From Acinetobacter sp. Ac_5812 (GTDB lineage: Bacteria > Pseudomonadota > Gammaproteobacteria > Pseudomonadales > Moraxellaceae): DNA of 64,000 nucleotides. Under the pieces are notes generated by a model. That model was not told the DNA's origin and did not search any database. It worked only from the letters and a program-made list of their open reading frames with translations. The stretch spans positions 62,001-126,000 of the forward strand of contig NZ_LXUK01000009.1 of assembly GCF_013072695.1 (NCBI RefSeq), in the 5' to 3' direction. Positions 48,205-57,373 of this stretch are shown piece after piece; position 1 is the first letter of the stretch, and each line of letters starts with the position of its first letter. The translations under genes were made by a program, and so were the position numbers.

Positions 48205-49083
48205 TTATTTAGCATCTGCTTTCGCCTTCATATATTGCTCAGCGACCTCAAGTGCATAGTCCTGACACGCTTCGCCTGTTGCGGGGTCATAGGCACCATT
48301 ATTGGTAATATTATTCGATAAGATACGCACCCCAAGGAATGGCACTTTAAACTGTTGCGCAATTTGAGCCACCGATGCCGCTTCCATTTCCTCTACAGAG
48401 GTTCCGTATTTGGTATGGAAAAAGTTGATACGATCCAGTTCATTATTCCATGTATCTGCTGAACCGATGGTGCCTTCAACCACTTGCCCTTTGCTGTAAT
48501 GCACTTTGGCTTTATAAGCGGCGACCAGTAATTCCTTATCCCCTTCGAATTTGCGGATTGCAATCGGTTCTGGATCAGATTCATCTTCTGGTAACACGTC
48601 AAAGGCTTCATTCCACTCCAGTGAATTAGAACCACCGCCAATTGGCTTATTTGGGGTTTTAAATGCACCAATATTGGTGGTGTATTTACCCAGTACAATA
48701 TCAAATACCTTTAAGTCTGGATCATGACCACCCGAGGTACCCTGATTGATAATCGCAATCGGTTGATAATGCTGAATTGCAATGGCTGTCGCTGCGGCCG
48801 AGTTGCTCATGCCCATACGGGTTTTAGACACCACCATTGGATAGCCTTTATAGGTGCCCTTCCAAAACTTCCAACCACCAATGGTTTCCACAGTCACATT
48901 GTCTAGTTTTGATGCCATTCGCTCTGATTCAACAGGTAACGCACCTTGAATCACAATCGGCTGTAACTTTGGCTTTTCTTGTACCTGATTATTACGATTT
49001 GAAGAATTATCTCCATTACAGCCACTTAAAACGAGAGCTGCGCAAACACTGACCATACCCATCAGGCTTTTAAATTGCATCAT
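48205..49083 (-). CDS. Lipoprotein of the MTA/SAH nucleosidase (phosphorylase) family
   Basis: 292 residues. The lipobox LVLSGC (Cys22) marks it as a lipoprotein, unlike cytoplasmic MtnN. The phosphorylase-family fold is visible: N-terminal strand with Glu52 aligning with E. coli MTAN E12, GTSGGH in the ligand site, and MEAASVAQIA with Glu234 aligning with E174. The general-acid Asp (D197 in RAISDVAD) is Asn257 in RILSNN. It may be a periplasmic nucleosidase or phosphorylase for purine salvage, or a binding protein; the Asn change makes MTAN activity uncertain. Confidence 0.78.
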   Translation of the reverse strand: MMQFKSLMGMVSVCAALVLSGCNGDNSSNRNNQVQEKPKLQPIVIQGALPVESERMASKLDNVTVETIGGWKFWKGTYKGYPMVVSKTRMGMSNSAAATAIAIQHYQPIAIINQGTSGGHDPDLKVFDIVLGKYTTNIGAFKTPNKPIGGGSNSLEWNEAFDVLPEDESDPEPIAIRKFEGDKELLVAAYKAKVHYSKGQVVEGTIGSADTWNNELDRINFFHTKYGTSVEEMEAASVAQIAQQFKVPFLGVRILSNNITNNGAYDPATGEACQDYALEVAEQYMKAKADAK

Positions 49084-49194
49084 TGATCTATACTCAAAAA
49101 ATCAAAACAAGTGATAAGCAAGCAACATACCATTTTTTATTTTTTTAATTTATTTTTAAAGCGTAAAAATAAAAACTTATTTTAATCAAATAGT

Positions 49195-49223
49195 AAAAAC
49201 CCAGCAGGATATGCTGGGTTTTT
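49195..49223 (-). terminator. Terminator of apbC
   Basis: AAAAACCCAGCA (49195-49206) and TGCTGGGTTTTT (49212-49223) around GGATA; on the minus strand the T-run follows the stem directly. It begins 8 bp after the apbC stop. Confidence 0.88.
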
Positions 49224-49230
49224 AAGCATC

Positions 49231-50460
49231 TTAGAAGATACGCTTATCGTCTTTCTGGCGTTTTGGTAACTTTTCCATTTGTTGCAACACGGCTTGTGCA
49301 ATATTGAGATAGCTGTCTGCGGCTGCATCTTTTGCGATCACACTTGGTGTGCCTTGATCTGCATGCTCACGGATTTTGGCATCTAAAGGTAGATGACCAA
49401 GTAAAGGAATATGATATTGCTCAGATAACAGATCACCACCGCCTGTGCCAAAAATCTGCTCTTCATGACCGCAATTTGAACAGATATGCGTGGACATATT
49501 TTCAATCACACCAAGTACAGGAATATTCACTTTATTGAATAATTCAATACCCTTGGTTGCATCCATCAACGCCACATTTTGTGGTGTGGTCACAATCACG
49601 GCTCCCGTCACAGGAATACGTTGTGCCAGAGTCAGTTGGATATCGCCTGTACCAGGTGGCATATCAATGACCAGTACATCTAGATCAGGCCATAAAGTCT
49701 GATTGAATAACTGCATCAATGCACCTGTTGCTTTCGGGCCACGCCATGCCACAGGTGTATTGTGCGCACCAATTAAATGCCCGATCGACAGTACCGCCAT
49801 ACCATACGCATCTAAAGGTACGAAGTGCTCATTTTCAATCTGTGGGGTTCTACCGGCATTACCCAACATAGTCGGAATGCTTGGGCCATAGATATCAGCA
49901 TCCAAAACACCGACTTTTAAGCCGAGTTGTTGTAATGCAAGTGCCAGATTCACCGTGGTGGTTGATTTACCTACTCCACCTTTACCAGATGAAACCACAA
50001 TCACATTTTGAATCCGTGGATGCGCTGCCACATCGCGTTGTTGGGGTGCCGCTTTTTGAATTGGTGGATTGTTCGGATCAACTTCTACTTGAGGTGAAGC
50101 ATCCATCACAGGGGGTAAATTGCTGTTTTCTGCTTTTGGCTTCGATGAGCAGCTATGACCTGCTTCACCATGCGCTGCATGTTTTTGTTGAATAATATGT
50201 AAGTTTAATTCTTGAATACCGCATTTTTCCAAGGCTTCAGCCAATTCATCGTGAATTTGCTGTAAATGATCTTTTTCTTCAGGAAAAGTATTCACTGTAA
50301 GTTGTAAAATACGACCTTGTACATTGACTTGGCTGATACGATCTTTCAGACTATTTTCAGAATGTGGCAGTACATAATTTTGTAGAACTGTTTGAATCTC
50401 GTCTTCCTTCACTTCTTGTGCTGGTGAAAAAACAGATTTTAAGGAAGAAAGCCACGACAT
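49231..50460 (-). CDS. apbC: Fe-S cluster carrier ATPase ApbC/Mrp
   Basis: P-loop NTPase that assembles and delivers iron-sulfur clusters. 409 residues: N-terminal MIP18/DUF59-like domain (about 1-95), a linker with a His/Cys-rich patch (HAAHGEAGHSCSS), deviant Walker A GKGGVGKST (159-167), DMPPGTGD, and the cluster-binding C-x2-C in HICSNCG. Length and order are normal for Mrp. In many gammaproteobacteria it is beside metG; here four accessory genes separate the two. Confidence 0.93.
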   Translation of the reverse strand: MSWLSSLKSVFSPAQEVKEDEIQTVLQNYVLPHSENSLKDRISQVNVQGRILQLTVNTFPEEKDHLQQIHDELAEALEKCGIQELNLHIIQQKHAAHGEAGHSCSSKPKAENSNLPPVMDASPQVEVDPNNPPIQKAAPQQRDVAAHPRIQNVIVVSSGKGGVGKSTTTVNLALALQQLGLKVGVLDADIYGPSIPTMLGNAGRTPQIENEHFVPLDAYGMAVLSIGHLIGAHNTPVAWRGPKATGALMQLFNQTLWPDLDVLVIDMPPGTGDIQLTLAQRIPVTGAVIVTTPQNVALMDATKGIELFNKVNIPVLGVIENMSTHICSNCGHEEQIFGTGGGDLLSEQYHIPLLGHLPLDAKIREHADQGTPSVIAKDAAADSYLNIAQAVLQQMEKLPKRQKDDKRIF

Positions 50461-50724
50461 TTTGTTTACTCCAAAAACAGATCAACATTTCACTGAGTTT
50501 GGTTAGTTTAGCAGTATTGAAGAATTGACGCTCATATCAAAGTAGATAATTGCTCATTTTTTATAGCAACTTTTCTGCTTTAAATTTCAATCTGCAGTAA
50601 CTGATACTTTTCACAGGAATGGGATATCTTGTTAAGCTGATCATATCGACCATGAAAAATATGGGGTTGCTCTTGCATCATATGCTGAGTCGCATGATGT
50701 TTATGCTTAACTTTGGAGGGTTCA

Positions 50725-51405
50725 ATGACACGATATTATTTGATGATTTGCAGTCTATTTGCTTACGTCCCGCTATTTGCCCAAGAATCGATTAATCGTG
50801 CTATTTATCAATTGCCGTCACAAACAGAAATCGTGGTAAATAAGCACAAAGATCAAGCTGCGTCATCAGAAATTAAGATCTCGATTCGAATTAGCCCAGA
50901 AAAAAACGGATTAAAGATTCAACTATTCAAAGCAAGCAGTTCAGACATACTTAATCGCCATGCCTTAGCGCTTGCGCAACAGATAAAGCCAGAGGATTTA
51001 CCCACTCAGGAGACCTCGGCAGAACAGCATGATCACACTAACAGACGCATGTTCTCAAACTATGAGCAAGTTTATTCTTTTATTTCCATGCAAGATCAAG
51101 CTGTTACACAACGTATTCGACGGGTTGCCTCACCGTCTCCCTTAACTGAAATGGCCTGTTTGCTTTTACAAAAAAGTGTTCCATTAGAAGGTGAATCTTT
51201 CAGATTGAATGTAAAAATCTACATCGATAAAGAAGGCAAAATACACCAGCAACAGACTCAGCCAGCCTTAGAAACAGCATTAATGAATCAGCTTTTTCCT
51301 TATCAAAAACGTACTCAGCCCTTTTATAGGATTTTCGATCTACAACGCCAACAATATACCGATATGTCCATCAATCAACCTGTTCGATTCATTTGCACGA
51401 CCTGA
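50725..51405 (+). CDS. Secreted uncharacterised protein with a possible TonB-like C-terminal domain
   Basis: About 226 residues from the ATG at 50725; GGAGGG at 50715-50720 decides this over a TTG at 50713. Signal peptide MTRYYLMICSLFAYVPLFA. The C-terminal part (LNVKIYIDKEGKIHQQQ, followed by basic residues) looks like the strand layout of TonB C-terminal or energy-transducing domains, but there is no Pro-rich linker or N-terminal anchor. Periplasmic; function unknown. Ends before a bidirectional terminator. Confidence 0.6.
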   Translation: MTRYYLMICSLFAYVPLFAQESINRAIYQLPSQTEIVVNKHKDQAASSEIKISIRISPEKNGLKIQLFKASSSDILNRHALALAQQIKPEDLPTQETSAEQHDHTNRRMFSNYEQVYSFISMQDQAVTQRIRRVASPSPLTEMACLLLQKSVPLEGESFRLNVKIYIDKEGKIHQQQTQPALETALMNQLFPYQKRTQPFYRIFDLQRQQYTDMSINQPVRFICTT

Positions 51406-51437
51406 TAGAAAACAATTTTAAAAGATTTAAATAAAAA

Positions 51438-51476
51438 TCCTCAAACATACCTTACATATGTTTGAGGAATATTTTT
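51438..51476. terminator. Bidirectional terminator
   Basis: TCCTCAAACATA (51438-51449) and TATGTTTGAGGA (51457-51468) make a 12-bp perfect stem with T-runs on both sides. It lies between a plus-strand gene ending at 51405 and a minus-strand gene ending at 51500. Confidence 0.85.
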
Positions 51477-51499
51477 GGTCAATCCTTCGGTTAACAAGC

Positions 51500-51949
51500 T
51501 TAACCTTTGAATTTATTGATGGTATCCGTTGCAGCTTTCTTTAAATCATCCAGCTTATGACTGGCTTGAGCTTTTAGATCATCAAATTTGGCAGCCGCTT
51601 CATCTTTCAATTCAGCAGCCTTGGCTTTGGCATCATCCAGTTTATGGCCAGCTTCTTCTTTAAAGTGATCAAACTTGTCTTGAACTGCGTGTTGGGTATC
51701 TTCAAGTTTGGCTTTAAGATCATCCACTTTATTTGAAACCGCCTCCTTACCTTCAGCATTTTGCTCAGAAACATCTTTCTTGAGATCATCAAGGGCTTTT
51801 TCGCCTTTTAACTTTAATTCCTCTGCGGAATGCTTTAAGTCATCAACTGCTTTTTCACCTTGTAACTGAGCTTCTTTTGCTTTGTATTTTAAGTCATTAC
51901 CCAATTCTGCTGCTTGGTCTTTTAATTCATCAAGTTTTTCGTTTGTCAT
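51500..51949 (-). CDS. LEA-like/apolipoprotein-like repeat protein (hydrophilin)
   Basis: 149 residues, almost all Lys, Glu, Asp, Ala and Leu, with no Cys, Trp or Pro. It is built of degenerate 11-residue amphipathic repeats such as KLDDAKAKAAE and KFDDLKAQASH, as in group 3 late-embryogenesis-abundant proteins. No signal peptide. Such hydrophilins protect proteins or membranes on drying; I recall hydrophilin genes linked to desiccation tolerance in A. baumannii. GAGG lies 8 nt before the ATG. Role here is inferred from composition. Confidence 0.72.
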   Translation of the reverse strand: MTNEKLDELKDQAAELGNDLKYKAKEAQLQGEKAVDDLKHSAEELKLKGEKALDDLKKDVSEQNAEGKEAVSNKVDDLKAKLEDTQHAVQDKFDHFKEEAGHKLDDAKAKAAELKDEAAAKFDDLKAQASHKLDDLKKAATDTINKFKG

Positions 51950-52138
51950 GGTATTTCCTCACTCTATAGGTAAAAAACATATTGTTTGGATCAACCTTAG
52001 TTATACCGTGTTTGGAGTTTTTTTTTGCCCATTGCTGCAAATTGAAACAAATGGGATACAGGAAGATTCAATTAATTGCGGATTGTTAAAGCTATTCATT
52101 TTTAGATATAAAAATCATATAAATGAATAACATCCCAT

Positions 52139-52675
52139 TTATTCAATAAAATCATGTCTTAGAATTTCATACAGTACATGCCAACTTAAAGGATGCTCCG
52201 TCGCTAAAGCGGGATGTTGAAACTCAGACACTTTTTGCATCTTTAATTTCCGCATCACCGTTTGTGATTTGGTATTTTCCAAAGTGGTAAATGCAACCAC
52301 TTTCTCCAGTTTCAATAGATCAAAAGCAAATGCGAGAGCGGCTTGAGCCGCTTCTGGCGCATAACCCTGCCCCCAAAAGGCTGGATCGAGTCGCCATCCA
52401 ATTTCCACACACGGCGAAAATGAAAATTGTGTCGGTTGATCATGTAAACCAGTAAAACCAATAAATTGCTGGTTGTGTTTTAATTCAACCGCCCAAAAGC
52501 CCCAGCCTTGTGTGTCGATAATCGATTTCATTTTATCGATCATGGCATCGCTTTCTGCTCGAGTCAGGAGTTTAGGGAAATATTCCATCACCTGTGGATT
52601 AGTACCCATAGCGGCAAAGGATGCATAGTCCTCTGCTTGCCACTGTCTTAAACGCAGTCGAGCTGTTTCGATCAT
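52139..52675 (-). CDS. GNAT-family N-acetyltransferase (RimJ/RimL-like)
   Basis: About 178 residues from the ATG at 52675, beginning MIETARLRLRQWQAED, the usual start of RimJ-type GNATs; an upstream TTG has no support. The acetyl-CoA loop is seen in DPAFWGQGYAPEAAQAAL and the C-terminal strand in KVVAFTTLENTKSQTVMRKL. Acetylates an amino group on a protein or small molecule; substrate unknown. No SD is obvious. Confidence 0.8.
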   Translation of the reverse strand: MIETARLRLRQWQAEDYASFAAMGTNPQVMEYFPKLLTRAESDAMIDKMKSIIDTQGWGFWAVELKHNQQFIGFTGLHDQPTQFSFSPCVEIGWRLDPAFWGQGYAPEAAQAALAFAFDLLKLEKVVAFTTLENTKSQTVMRKLKMQKVSEFQHPALATEHPLSWHVLYEILRHDFIE

Positions 52676-52784
52676 TTTTGCAACCAATAAATGTGTATTA
52701 AAAACTATTAACAATATAAGGAGATAGTTCGGATATACTTCCGCAATATCTCAATCATAGACCTCGTTGTCAGAATTACCTAAT

Positions 52785-53282
52785 ATGAATGAAAATGAAC
52801 TTTTAGAAATTCAGCATGAACTTCAGGCCCAAGAAAAACGCTTGAACTATATTCTTTCCAGTAAACGAAGAATCCAGAACATGATTCTCTCGTTTGAAAA
52901 GGATCTGGCTGAACAGTTAATTCCAGTGATTGATCAGCAAAGTGACGATAAAGCACCTGTTGAAAGTAGTCTGGCACTTACAATCTGCTGGAAATTTTCT
53001 AAAGCCGAATTTCCTAAAACAGAACATTGGTGCAGTGAACTCAGCATTACTGAGCTTGAAGTCAAAGATGAATTTACGCTGGCACTAAAAGCACAAGCGT
53101 GGTTAGGAACTTTGGGCAGTGATGAACTTTGGCAAACACCGATGTTTGCTGAAATTACCCTTGATCCGAAAACGGACGGCTTAAAGAGCTATCACATCCA
53201 TTTCCTATCGAAAGGAAAGATTATCTCTTTAAGAAAAAATTCAAAGGACAGCATCACCGTTAAACAAATGCAGAGTATGTAA
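52785..53282 (+). CDS. Uncharacterised cytoplasmic protein with N-terminal coiled coil
   Basis: About 165 residues from the ATG at 52785; a TTG at 52767 is in frame and neither has a good SD. The first 50 residues are a likely coiled coil (EIQHELQAQEKRLNYILSSK); the rest is an alpha/beta domain with no recognised motif. No signal peptide. It is divergent from the GNAT gene. Function unknown. Confidence 0.5.
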   Translation: MNENELLEIQHELQAQEKRLNYILSSKRRIQNMILSFEKDLAEQLIPVIDQQSDDKAPVESSLALTICWKFSKAEFPKTEHWCSELSITELEVKDEFTLALKAQAWLGTLGSDELWQTPMFAEITLDPKTDGLKSYHIHFLSKGKIISLRKNSKDSITVKQMQSM

Positions 53283-53308
53283 TCCTTCGGGATGCATACT
53301 CTCCTCCT

Positions 53309-53776
53309 CTAGATCCTCTTAAATTGATTTAAATCGCCATACTTCTTTTTGCACATCAACACATAACAACAATTGGCACTGATACAACCCAATGCAAGCA
53401 CAGGTGTAACCGCAACAAAGATGAAAAGGCTCATGGCCAATGTTTCAAAATCAAAACCATTGACCTGATCTTCAAATAAAATTATCAATACTAAGCACAT
53501 CCATCCCATAAAAAAGACCAGACTGACTTTAAAAAACTGCACCAAATCAAATATCTTACTGGGTAATTTCAATACTGATAGAACAATGACGTAGAAGATA
53601 AAAGCAAGCACGACGAGAAATGGGATGAGATACAGCATCACTTGCATTGCATTGCTGACCACATGCAATAAATGGTTTTGTTGAAAGTTTAAGAACAAAC
53701 AATACGGAATCACAAAACTAAAAACTGATGTCATGCTGGCGCAAAACGATGCGCAAAGCAAATGCCAAGACCTCAT
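53309..53776 (-). CDS. Uncharacterised four-helix membrane protein
   Basis: 155 residues with four hydrophobic segments (about 7-30, 45-70, 80-102, 115-140) and a basic C-terminal tail (CKKKYGDLNQFKR). Four Cys lie in or near the last helix. No family recognised. Divergent from metG, and it ends 26 bp from the 165-residue gene on the other strand. Confidence 0.5.
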   Translation of the reverse strand: MRSWHLLCASFCASMTSVFSFVIPYCLFLNFQQNHLLHVVSNAMQVMLYLIPFLVVLAFIFYVIVLSVLKLPSKIFDLVQFFKVSLVFFMGWMCLVLIILFEDQVNGFDFETLAMSLFIFVAVTPVLALGCISANCCYVLMCKKKYGDLNQFKRI

Positions 53777-53978
53777 TATTGTTTCCTTTATTTATTGACC
53801 ATGCAGCCATTATCAATAAAGGAAATGTGTTTTGATTGAAGTGCAAGTGAAGCTTTAATGAAGTTCTAGAATAATTAAAAACGAGGCTTGAAAAGATTTC
53901 ACTGAATCCCTTGTGCAAGTCGAGGCCAAGTCATGTAAAATCATCTGCCTTGCAAATACGAATGAGAGAACAATATCC

Positions 53979-56036
53979 GTGCGTAAAATTTTAGTCACCA
54001 ATGCCCTACCTTATGCCAATGGTCCTATCCATATGGGTCACTTACTCGGTTATATCCAAGCAGATATTTGGGTTCGTGCGATGCGTGCAATGGGCCATGA
54101 TGTGACTTATGTATGTGCGGATGATGCTCACGGTACTGCAATCATGCTACGTGCTGAAGCGAACGGCATCAGCCCAGAACAACAAATTGCCAATGTTCAG
54201 AAAGAACATATCCGTGACTTTGATGGTTTTGGCGTACATTTCGATCACTATGATTCAACCAATAGTGATGAGAATAAAGCACGTTCAGAAGAAATCTATA
54301 TCAAAAACCGTGAAGCAGGCAATATTGCAATTCGCCCTGTTACTCAGTTATTCGATCCTGAAAAAGGCATGTTCCTGTCTGACCGATTCATTAAAGGTAC
54401 ATGCCCGAAATGTAAGTCAGAAGATCAATACGGCGACGCTTGTGAAGTGTGCGGTACAACCTACAACGCCACTGAATTAGAAAACCCGCGTTCAACGTTA
54501 AGTGGTGCGACCCCAGTTGAGAAATCATCAGACCACTACTTCTTTAAACTTCCGAATTTCTCAGAATACTTACAAAAGTGGACACGTGACCAAGGTCGTT
54601 TACCTGTTTCGATTGCCAACAAGCTAGACGAATGGTTTGAAGCAGGTTTATCGGATTGGGATATTTCGCGTGATGCACCTTATTTCGGTTTTGAAATTCC
54701 GGATGCGCCAAATAAATATTTCTACGTTTGGGTCGATGCACCGATTGGTTATATGTCGAGTTTTGAAAACTACATCAAAACTAAACGCCCAGATCTAAGC
54801 TTTGATGATTTCTGGAAAAAAGACAGCGATAAAGAAGTCTATCACTTCATTGGTAAAGACATCGTTTACTTCCATGCGCTGTTCTGGCCTGCAATGCTTG
54901 AAGGTGCTAACTACCGTACCCCATCAGGTTTATTTGTGAATGGTTTCTTGACGGTGAATGGTCAGAAGATGTCGAAGTCTCGCGGTACCTTCATTAAAGC
55001 TGAAACCTATTTAGAACATTTAAATCCTGAATATTTACGCTACTACTTTGCGTCTAAGCTGTCTGACAAAGTTGAAGATTCAGATTTAAACCTAGATGAC
55101 TTCGTTCAAAAAGTAAATTCTGACCTTGTCGGTAAAGTGGTGAATATTGCTAGCCGTTGTGCAAAATTCATTAACACCAACTTCAATAATACATTGTCGA
55201 ATACATGTGCAGAATCTGAACTGGTTCAAAGCTTTATTGATGCCGGTGATTCAATCGCACAGGCTTATGAAGCACGTGAATTCTCAGCAGCAATTCGTGA
55301 GATCATGGCATTGGCTGACCGTGCCAATCAGTATATTGATGAGAAAAAACCGTGGGCACTTGCCAAGCAAGAAGGTCAGGAACAACAAGTTCATGATGTA
55401 TGCTCGGTGGGTATTAACTTATTCCGTCAACTTGCGATTTACTTGGCGCCAGTCTTACCAACGCTTGCTGCACAGGTTCAAGCCTTCTTACAGCTTGAAA
55501 GCTTCGACTTTGCATCACGTCAGCAAATTTTGCTTGCACATGAAATTGCGCAATTCCAGCCATTAATGCAACGTGTTGATGCCAAAGCTGTGGCTGCAAT
55601 GGTGGATGCATCTAAAGATTCTTTAGCTGCGGCGGCAGAAACGCCAAAAGCAGAGAAGAAAAAAGACAAGAAAGCCGAGAAGAAGCCTGAGCCAAAAGTA
55701 GGTGAAGCTGAAATCATTGGTATTGAAGATTTCATGAAAATTGATCTTCGTGTAGCAAAAGTATTAGAAGCTGCAACAGTTGAAGGTTCTGATAAATTGC
55801 TACAACTAACTTTGGATGTAGGTGAAGCTGAACCGCGTAATGTGTTTAGTGGTATTCGTGAGTTTTATCAGCCAGAAGATCTAAAAGACAAATTGGTGGT
55901 GATGGTCGCCAACCTTGCACCGCGTAAAATGCGTTTTGGTATTTCTAACGGTATGGTACTTGCAGCAGGTAATGGCGAAGGGGTTTGGGTGATTTCACCT
56001 GAATCTGGCGCGAAACCAGGCGATAAAGTGTCTTAA
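53979..56036 (+). CDS. metG: Methionine-tRNA ligase MetG
   Basis: Charges tRNA-Met. About 685 residues from a GTG at 53979 preceded by GAGAGAA; the frame is open further upstream but the family starts here ([14 protein letters not shown]). HIGH-type motif HMGH, zinc knuckle CPKC...CEVC, KMSKS in GQKMSKSRG, anticodon-binding domain, a Lys/Glu/Ala-rich linker ([12 protein letters not shown]) and a C-terminal tRNA-binding (EMAP-like) domain from about residue 575. Full-length class 1 dimeric MetG type. Confidence 0.95.
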   Translation: MRKILVTNALPYANGPIHMGHLLGYIQADIWVRAMRAMGHDVTYVCADDAHGTAIMLRAEANGISPEQQIANVQKEHIRDFDGFGVHFDHYDSTNSDENKARSEEIYIKNREAGNIAIRPVTQLFDPEKGMFLSDRFIKGTCPKCKSEDQYGDACEVCGTTYNATELENPRSTLSGATPVEKSSDHYFFKLPNFSEYLQKWTRDQGRLPVSIANKLDEWFEAGLSDWDISRDAPYFGFEIPDAPNKYFYVWVDAPIGYMSSFENYIKTKRPDLSFDDFWKKDSDKEVYHFIGKDIVYFHALFWPAMLEGANYRTPSGLFVNGFLTVNGQKMSKSRGTFIKAETYLEHLNPEYLRYYFASKLSDKVEDSDLNLDDFVQKVNSDLVGKVVNIASRCAKFINTNFNNTLSNTCAESELVQSFIDAGDSIAQAYEAREFSAAIREIMALADRANQYIDEKKPWALAKQEGQEQQVHDVCSVGINLFRQLAIYLAPVLPTLAAQVQAFLQLESFDFASRQQILLAHEIAQFQPLMQRVDAKAVAAMVDASKDSLAAAAETPKAEKKKDKKAEKKPEPKVGEAEIIGIEDFMKIDLRVAKVLEAATVEGSDKLLQLTLDVGEAEPRNVFSGIREFYQPEDLKDKLVVMVANLAPRKMRFGISNGMVLAAGNGEGVWVISPESGAKPGDKVS

Positions 56037-56042
56037 TCGAAT

Positions 56043-56076
56043 ATATGACAAGGCCTCTTCGGAAGCCTTGTCATAT
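56043..56076. terminator. Hairpin between metG and a convergent gene
   Basis: ATATGACAAGGC (56043-56054) and GCCTTGTCATAT (56065-56076) form a perfect 12-bp stem. T-runs are poor on both sides, but the position between convergent stops (56036 and 56085) argues for a shared terminator. Confidence 0.65.
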
Positions 56077-56084
56077 TGTCACCA

Positions 56085-56981
56085 TCATTTAATCAATGTT
56101 TTTATACATGTTGTATTTTCTGCATGAATATAGTCAATTTTACACTCATAAGTTAAAGCATATTCCCCTTCCAAAAAGCTTGTTAGATTAGCTGGTAGAG
56201 TTGCCGGCTCTATAGGTACAATAGATTCAAAACCAAAATCATCAATAATACGATTTTTTTCACTCAATGCTTGAGTTTCACTTTGACTTAATTCTTGATG
56301 ATCATTTCTCCACATAATCATCATGGATGCTGCATTCACACCATCTTCTCGTTGCTGCATATATAGAAGATCAGTTTTTAAAATTTTATTCTGGTTTTTT
56401 AGAGTGAATTGGCGGACTTCTTCTAAATTTGTCTTTTTCTTATCACAATCACATGGTAACGCATCGCTTGTTATCTTGCCTTGTAACCAATAATTTTGAA
56501 TATTTAAATAAAAAAGCATAGTCTTTGGATCATATACAATTTTATTCAACTTAAGATTTATGTGTTTCTTTTGGGTTAAAAAATTTGTACAAAGCACTCC
56601 CTCTTTATTTTTTACTTGCTTAAATTCACTCGTTACATCCTGTGTCAAACTTTGCTTTTTTTCAGGATCTAAATGAATAAATACCTTATCCACATTTGCC
56701 TTAAAATTTTTATCATATCGACCATCTTTATCTAAAGCTTCAAACACGTTGGTTTCAGCCCCATAAATTTCCTGCATTTGTTGTGGATATTTCTCTCGGC
56801 AATCTGCAAAAAGTAATTGTTGCGAAATGAGCATTTTTAAAAATGTATCAGGATCGGCAACCCGTTCAGCATAAACATATTTACTTGAAAAAATGATGAT
56901 GAAAATGATAAATATCTTTCCATAATAATTTAATATTTTATAAGACACAGAATTCCCCCCATGTTCCAATATTTTATTCAT
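56085..56981 (-). CDS. Secreted uncharacterised protein
   Basis: 298 residues. The N-terminus has a hydrophobic run (KIFIIFIIIFSSKYVYA) that looks like a signal peptide with a long n-region. The mature part is rich in Lys and Asp, with Cys in FADCREKY, GVLCTNF, LPCDCDKK, YECKID and TTCIK, so disulfides are likely in the periplasm. No recognised family. A single AT-rich gene between the metG hairpin and a 392-bp gap. Function unknown. Confidence 0.55.
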   Translation of the reverse strand: MNKILEHGGNSVSYKILNYYGKIFIIFIIIFSSKYVYAERVADPDTFLKMLISQQLLFADCREKYPQQMQEIYGAETNVFEALDKDGRYDKNFKANVDKVFIHLDPEKKQSLTQDVTSEFKQVKNKEGVLCTNFLTQKKHINLKLNKIVYDPKTMLFYLNIQNYWLQGKITSDALPCDCDKKKTNLEEVRQFTLKNQNKILKTDLLYMQQREDGVNAASMMIMWRNDHQELSQSETQALSEKNRIIDDFGFESIVPIEPATLPANLTSFLEGEYALTYECKIDYIHAENTTCIKTLIK

Positions 56982-57373
56982 AAGTTATTTCTAATTTAGA
57001 TTTTCTTGTAGCTTTGGATGAAAACAAGGCTATTCAGAAAAAATGCATTAACCTGCTGATAATCTTTATCTGCAAGAATAAATTGCTTAAATAGATTTAA
57101 TTAACTTTCTTTTAAATATCTCAAAATCTTGCATTGAATTCCAACCAGCACATAAACTTAGAATTTTCTGAGCTTTGTAGCCAATCGAAGCCTATATTTA
57201 ATCGTATACATATTTTTCTTATCACTCGAGCTTTTCTTCTGTTTTTAGATGTTTGAATTGGGATTTCTGTGATACCTATGATCACAATATTCTATCAATA
57301 AAAAAACAGATGAAAAAATCCTTCTCACATGCTAAAAAGTAGACAATTCAACTAAATTCGAGAATATTTATAA
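56982..57373. other. Intergenic region (392 bp)
   Basis: AT-rich divergent region between a secreted unknown and the MBL-fold hydrolase. I saw no ORF, RNA gene or clear operator. Confidence 0.4.

Noticed and set aside
50652..50795. 47-codon ORF upstream of and overlapping the gene at 50725
   Set aside because: It overlaps the SD and start of a better supported secreted protein in another frame and lacks its own ribosome binding site.
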